64,000 bases of DNA from Paenibacillaceae bacterium (lineage in GTDB: Bacteria; Bacillota; Clostridia; Lachnospirales; Lachnospiraceae). The notes under the pieces are model-generated. The model made no database searches, was not told the origin of the DNA, and saw only the letters and a program-made list of their open reading frames with translations. Of this stretch, positions 61,801-64,000 are shown one piece after another. The stretch covers positions 88,870 through 152,869 of the forward strand of contig SVDU01000012.1 of the NCBI GenBank assembly GCA_015057705.1, given 5' to 3'. A program made the translations under genes and the position numbers. Position 1 is the stretch's first letter, and each line of letters begins with the position of its first letter.

Positions 61801-64000
61801 GATCATTAACCGGTACAGAGTTCTGACAATTGCATCCAGTGCCACATAAGCGCGGTAGGGCATAATTGTAAATTCCAGAAATGCTCTGACAAACATCGCA
61901 GACAGTTCTTTTAAAAATCCTTTATACACAAACGCAAGCTTTGGCCGGATGAGCTTTTGAGTGATCACGGCTAATAATAAAATAATCAGATTAAACAAAT
62001 CATTGAAGAAAACAAGGGGCAGCCAAAGATAATATGCATCTGGCAACCACAAAAAGTTCAGGAATATAAACAAGGTTTTACTAAGCGGAACCAGACTTCT
62101 TCTTAAGTTGTCAAAAATTTTCCATCTGGACAGGGGGCTTAAGCTTCTGCCATCCGCAGTTTTCCTTATAAACAGCCAAGGCACCAGCTGCCAGTCTCCC
62201 CGCAGCCAGCGGTGCTCTCTTTTTGTAAATGATAAAACGCTGTTTGGGAAATTATCCATAATCCTGGCTGTACTGGAAAATGCCGTTCTCGCATAACAGC
62301 TTTCAAAAAGGTCATGGCTTAGAATCCTGTTTTCCGGTACCTTGTTATGAAGTACCGTACGGAAGGCTTTTCTGTCATAGATTCCTTTCCCGATATAGAT
62401 TCCCTGATTGAAGATATCCTGATAGATATCTGATATCACAGTTCCGTAATGAGCAAGTCCGGTTTCTCCGCCGAATATTTTTGTAAACCAGCTGGCATTC
62501 TTATGCGCAATATGATTTCTGACGGAAGGCTGAATGATGACATAGCCATCCTCTACCTTCCGACCTGACGGGTCAAGAACCGGTCTGTTTAACGGGTGAT
62601 CAATTAATCCCACCAGTTTTGCCGCATTGTCACGAATCAGATTGGTATCTGCATCCAGTGTAATCACATATTGGAAGGTGGCAAGAAGATTTTCATCACA
62701 ATAAACGTCTGTAAATGTGGTACTATCTTTTCCTGCCCCGTCTAAAAGGTTATTAAACTCTTCCAGCTTTCCTCGTTTTCTCTCCCAGCCCATATAGCAG
62801 TTCTCTGCCTGATTCCATTTACGGCAGCGAAAGAACAGGGAAAAACGCTGTTCCTTTGACGGGTACAGCTCATTTAACTCTTTCATACGCTCCACAAGAG
62901 CACTTCGGATTATGTCATCCTTTGGCATAGACTGATCTTTAGAGTCTTCAAAATCAAGGAGTAACGCAAAAAAAAGATTTGGCTGCCGGTTTGCAAGATA
63001 ATGCTTCTGCAGACGCTCCATATATTGAAGTCCCTGCTCCTTTGAGGATACAATAACCGGCATGACTACAAAGGTTCTTGCTTTTTCCGGAATATCTTCC
63101 AGATAGTCAAGAGCAGGTATCTTTCTCACCGTTATTCTTCTTGTGAAAATAAAATTAATTATTTCCATGGAAATGCCCATTAACAGCGGCATAGCCGTCA
63201 AAACCATAATTACAGATCTTCCGGCAGACCGGATACCAACAATATTCCTGAACAGATACAGCAAACAGCCTTCCAGTCCCAGAAACAGGAGAATCAGACA
63301 TAAGAAATAAAGAAATCCTGCTGCATTCCATTTTTTCCTGATCTTTTGCGGAATTGGTTTTCCTAATGCCTTTGCTTTTAAAAGGGGATACCCCTTCCCA
63401 AGGAGATATGCCCCCACGTGATGAGAACAATGGAGACTCTCCTGCCCCCGAACCGCCAGCTCCAGACAGTCTTTTGCAATCTTTTCTTCCAGCAGCCGGT
63501 AGCGGAGAGATAATTTAACAATTACTCCACGGTACATTCCTCTGGATCCAAGATCCATTTTGGAATAAACACCTGCCGGATCCTGGGATAAAATCTGTTC
63601 CAGTGCAGAATAGGTTTCAAAAAACTTTTCCTCATCAACTTCATTGATATCTCGTAAGCTGACGATTAACGTCCTGATATTTGTTTCAAGAAAGGATTGT
63701 ATTCTTCCTTCTTCCTGGTATACAGAAGAAGTCTTCATCTGTTTGTCCTTTGAAGCAAAATGATATTTTAAATATTTTTGAATGGAAGCCTCATCAAAGG
63801 ACATATTTTTCATCAGATAGATCACGTGAGCATGAAATGAATAGTTATGCTTTAAGTTATCCTCTGTTTTGCAAAGAAGCGCTGATAAATCGGCGGATCC
63901 CCGTTTGCGTTCCAGCTTTTCAGTGAGGAATTTTTCTGCCTTTGATTTTACATCGATCATATGAAGAATTTCATCCGCAACTGCAATGATTTCTTCCAGA
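58822..64000 (-). CDS. ndvB: Cyclic beta-1,2-glucan synthase (NdvB/Cgs-like), N-terminal part, runs off right edge
   Basis: The frame is open to the right edge; 1,725 residues are visible. Order: helical N-terminal region, two membrane spans, GT84-type glycosyltransferase domain (TLDADTNL, later EHRWLRGDWQ as the QxxRW-like motif), several more membrane spans, a glycoamylase-like domain (LSAMDLGFETLSST...STVDSGNFWGH) and a GH94-type beta-sandwich (LTTPVVNYLSNGKYS...). It would make cyclic or linear beta-1,2-glucan from UDP-glucose at the membrane. It stops at 58822 just before the phosphorylase module encoded separately at 56423. The real N-terminus lies outside the window. Confidence 0.88.
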   Translation of the reverse strand, partial: LEEIIAVADEILHMIDVKSKAEKFLTEKLERKRGSADLSALLCKTEDNLKHNYSFHAHVIYLMKNMSFDEASIQKYLKYHFASKDKQMKTSSVYQEEGRIQSFLETNIRTLIVSLRDINEVDEEKFFETYSALEQILSQDPAGVYSKMDLGSRGMYRGVIVKLSLRYRLLEEKIAKDCLELAVRGQESLHCSHHVGAYLLGKGYPLLKAKALGKPIPQKIRKKWNAAGFLYFLCLILLFLGLEGCLLYLFRNIVGIRSAGRSVIMVLTAMPLLMGISMEIINFIFTRRITVRKIPALDYLEDIPEKARTFVVMPVIVSSKEQGLQYMERLQKHYLANRQPNLFFALLLDFEDSKDQSMPKDDIIRSALVERMKELNELYPSKEQRFSLFFRCRKWNQAENCYMGWERKRGKLEEFNNLLDGAGKDSTTFTDVYCDENLLATFQYVITLDADTNLIRDNAAKLVGLIDHPLNRPVLDPSGRKVEDGYVIIQPSVRNHIAHKNASWFTKIFGGETGLAHYGTVISDIYQDIFNQGIYIGKGIYDRKAFRTVLHNKVPENRILSHDLFESCYARTAFSSTARIMDNFPNSVLSFTKREHRWLRGDWQLVPWLFIRKTADGRSLSPLSRWKIFDNLRRSLVPLSKTLFIFLNFLWLPDAYYLWLPLVFFNDLFNLIILLLAVITQKLIRPKLAFVYKGFLKELSAMFVRAFLEFTIMPYRAYVALDAIVRTLYRLMISKKNLLHWNTAESVDASVINTRKGYFLTMWSSLLPAFCLLLLLLSGNLPLAEICLAALVMADWFLAFEAAYRISQQKIIHHQKDQAENQELLMDTARRTWQFFKDFSTKETNWLCPDNYKATKAEKISDKTSPTNIGLQFLSILSAMDLGFETLSSTVGSIENLMETVQKMEKWKGHLYNWYHIETLEVLNPAYISTVDSGNFWGHMIALKNGLLEQLDKPVSPDEMMTARIRTLCSKIDSMLANVDFRFLFDEKRMLFHIGYHVSSHTLDDGCYDLMASESSLTSLLAVAMGEVPLKHWYKLGRPLTVVKGIPCFVSWSGTMFEYLMPNLVLKEYEGSVYEQTSKAAVLQQMKYAKEAEIPWGISESQYYRFDLNANYQYKAFGVPKIRLQPVRKDSLVVAPYATILALNTAQKECISNLKRLKELGAYGDYGFYESIDFDVPSSVDLKPYCIVKSYMAHHQGMNLAAINNYLNNGILKERFHAEMMIKATEVLLEEKRQSYLISIAKQGYTIKIGKPLFTEDRYNNRYINRTGLTTPVVNYLSNGKYSLMITSDGDGFSQYEDRMLYRWRSDVYANTGNYIYIKDKKQGKYWSAAYHPTRIEPEEYQVIFSPHQAEFKRKDGDISTQMIVSLNADRNFEIRKITLTNHGSEEKQLEVTSYMEVVDDTHMAEISHPAFNKLFLESEYVKEQNIFLAKRRQKNEDDNPYVMHMVKTDEKRCKKVEFENDRKRFIGRNNTLENPDCVVNSIAFFNDPGFCNDPIMSIRVQLCIEAGESASLTFITGVCSRREEAVKIAEELNVSYRIDDLLEKFRLQSSLELKYLEITKTQLNSFQDMISPIFYPCGIFRGPHENIRRNFKNQSFLWKFGISGDNPILLFVVRSIEEERIIKDVLKAYEYLRVNLVMVDLVILVDSKYGYLQEVDQLINDLTSSLRIYDSGSGKTSFFTLHTYELLPAEIDLLYTVARVVFSEKTGIYFTKRKENQLELLEEY

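Noticed and set aside
1..64000. CRISPR arrays, tRNA/rRNA genes, insertion sequences, phage modules
   Set aside because: No regular repeat-spacer pattern, no cloverleaf or rRNA segments, and no transposase or integrase were found on reading both strands; very short or degenerate elements could be missed by eye.

Overview
The window looks like chromosome of a low-GC, spore-former-type Firmicute, most likely a Lachnospiraceae (Clostridium cluster XIVa, Lacrimispora/Enterocloster-like). This rests on A+T-rich codon use, strong GGAGG ribosome sites, TTGACA/TATAAT promoters, lipoprotein sugar-binding proteins, CBM13-bearing secreted glycosidases and a cyclic-glucan-synthase-type giant protein. Most genes lie on the minus strand. 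No rRNA, tRNA, CRISPR array, intact transposase or phage module was seen.

Layout. (1) 1-9173: a xylan/arabinoxylan oligosaccharide locus read leftwards from one sigma-A promoter (7915-7943): two ABC permeases, a lipoprotein binding protein, a GH120-like beta-xylosidase, a type-B carboxylesterase and a GH43 enzyme cut by the window edge. A LacI regulator sits upstream, with two TAAAACGTTTTA operators around the promoter. (2) 9.2-15.3 kb: a DUF1456 protein, a DbpA-type RNA helicase, a frameshifted surface protein, a secreted clan GH-A enzyme with a ricin-type CBM13, and a diguanylate cyclase. (3) 15.4-24.5 kb: an AI-2E-type membrane protein, a lone condensation-domain-like acyltransferase, a MalT/LuxR-type giant regulator, a three-gene ABC-2 exporter and a phosphotriesterase-like hydrolase. 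(4) 24.5-29.4 kb: a WYL regulator divergent from an ABC-F ribosome-protection-type ATPase, a C-terminally damaged BAAT-like hydrolase and a MarR protein. (5) 29.5-41.4 kb: GH3 lipoprotein, YaiI, membrane protein, TetR, SatP acetate transporter, two unrecognised proteins (one secreted), a phosphodiesterase/UMF1 transporter/DUF2196 operon, DUF421, a class-C beta-lactamase-fold hydrolase and an iron-sulfur flavoprotein. (6) 41.5-50.7 kb: small regulators, flavodoxin, phosphoesterase, second diguanylate cyclase, DMT exporter, GNAT, LigB dioxygenase and an alkylation-repair pair (Ogt plus an AlkA-Ada fusion). (7) 50.7-64 kb: a heterodimeric ABC exporter with an M28 peptidase, an HD hydrolase, and a cyclic beta-1,2-glucan synthase split into two reading frames that runs off the right edge.

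The most unusual feature is the density of gene stubs. At 24.6, 34.3, 43.8, 44.2, 48.5 and 50.6 kb, and probably at 29.3 kb, the sequence keeps the beginning and/or the end of a recognisable gene while the middle is gone. In several cases the start codon and Shine-Dalgarno site are intact, so these stubs are easily mis-annotated as small hypothetical genes. Two further genes (11.4 and 27.8 kb) carry frameshift or truncation damage. A perfect 25-bp inverted repeat at 44.1 kb covers the -10 element of a good promoter in front of one stub. That promoter resembles the one in front of the intact paralogous flavoprotein gene at 41.4 kb.
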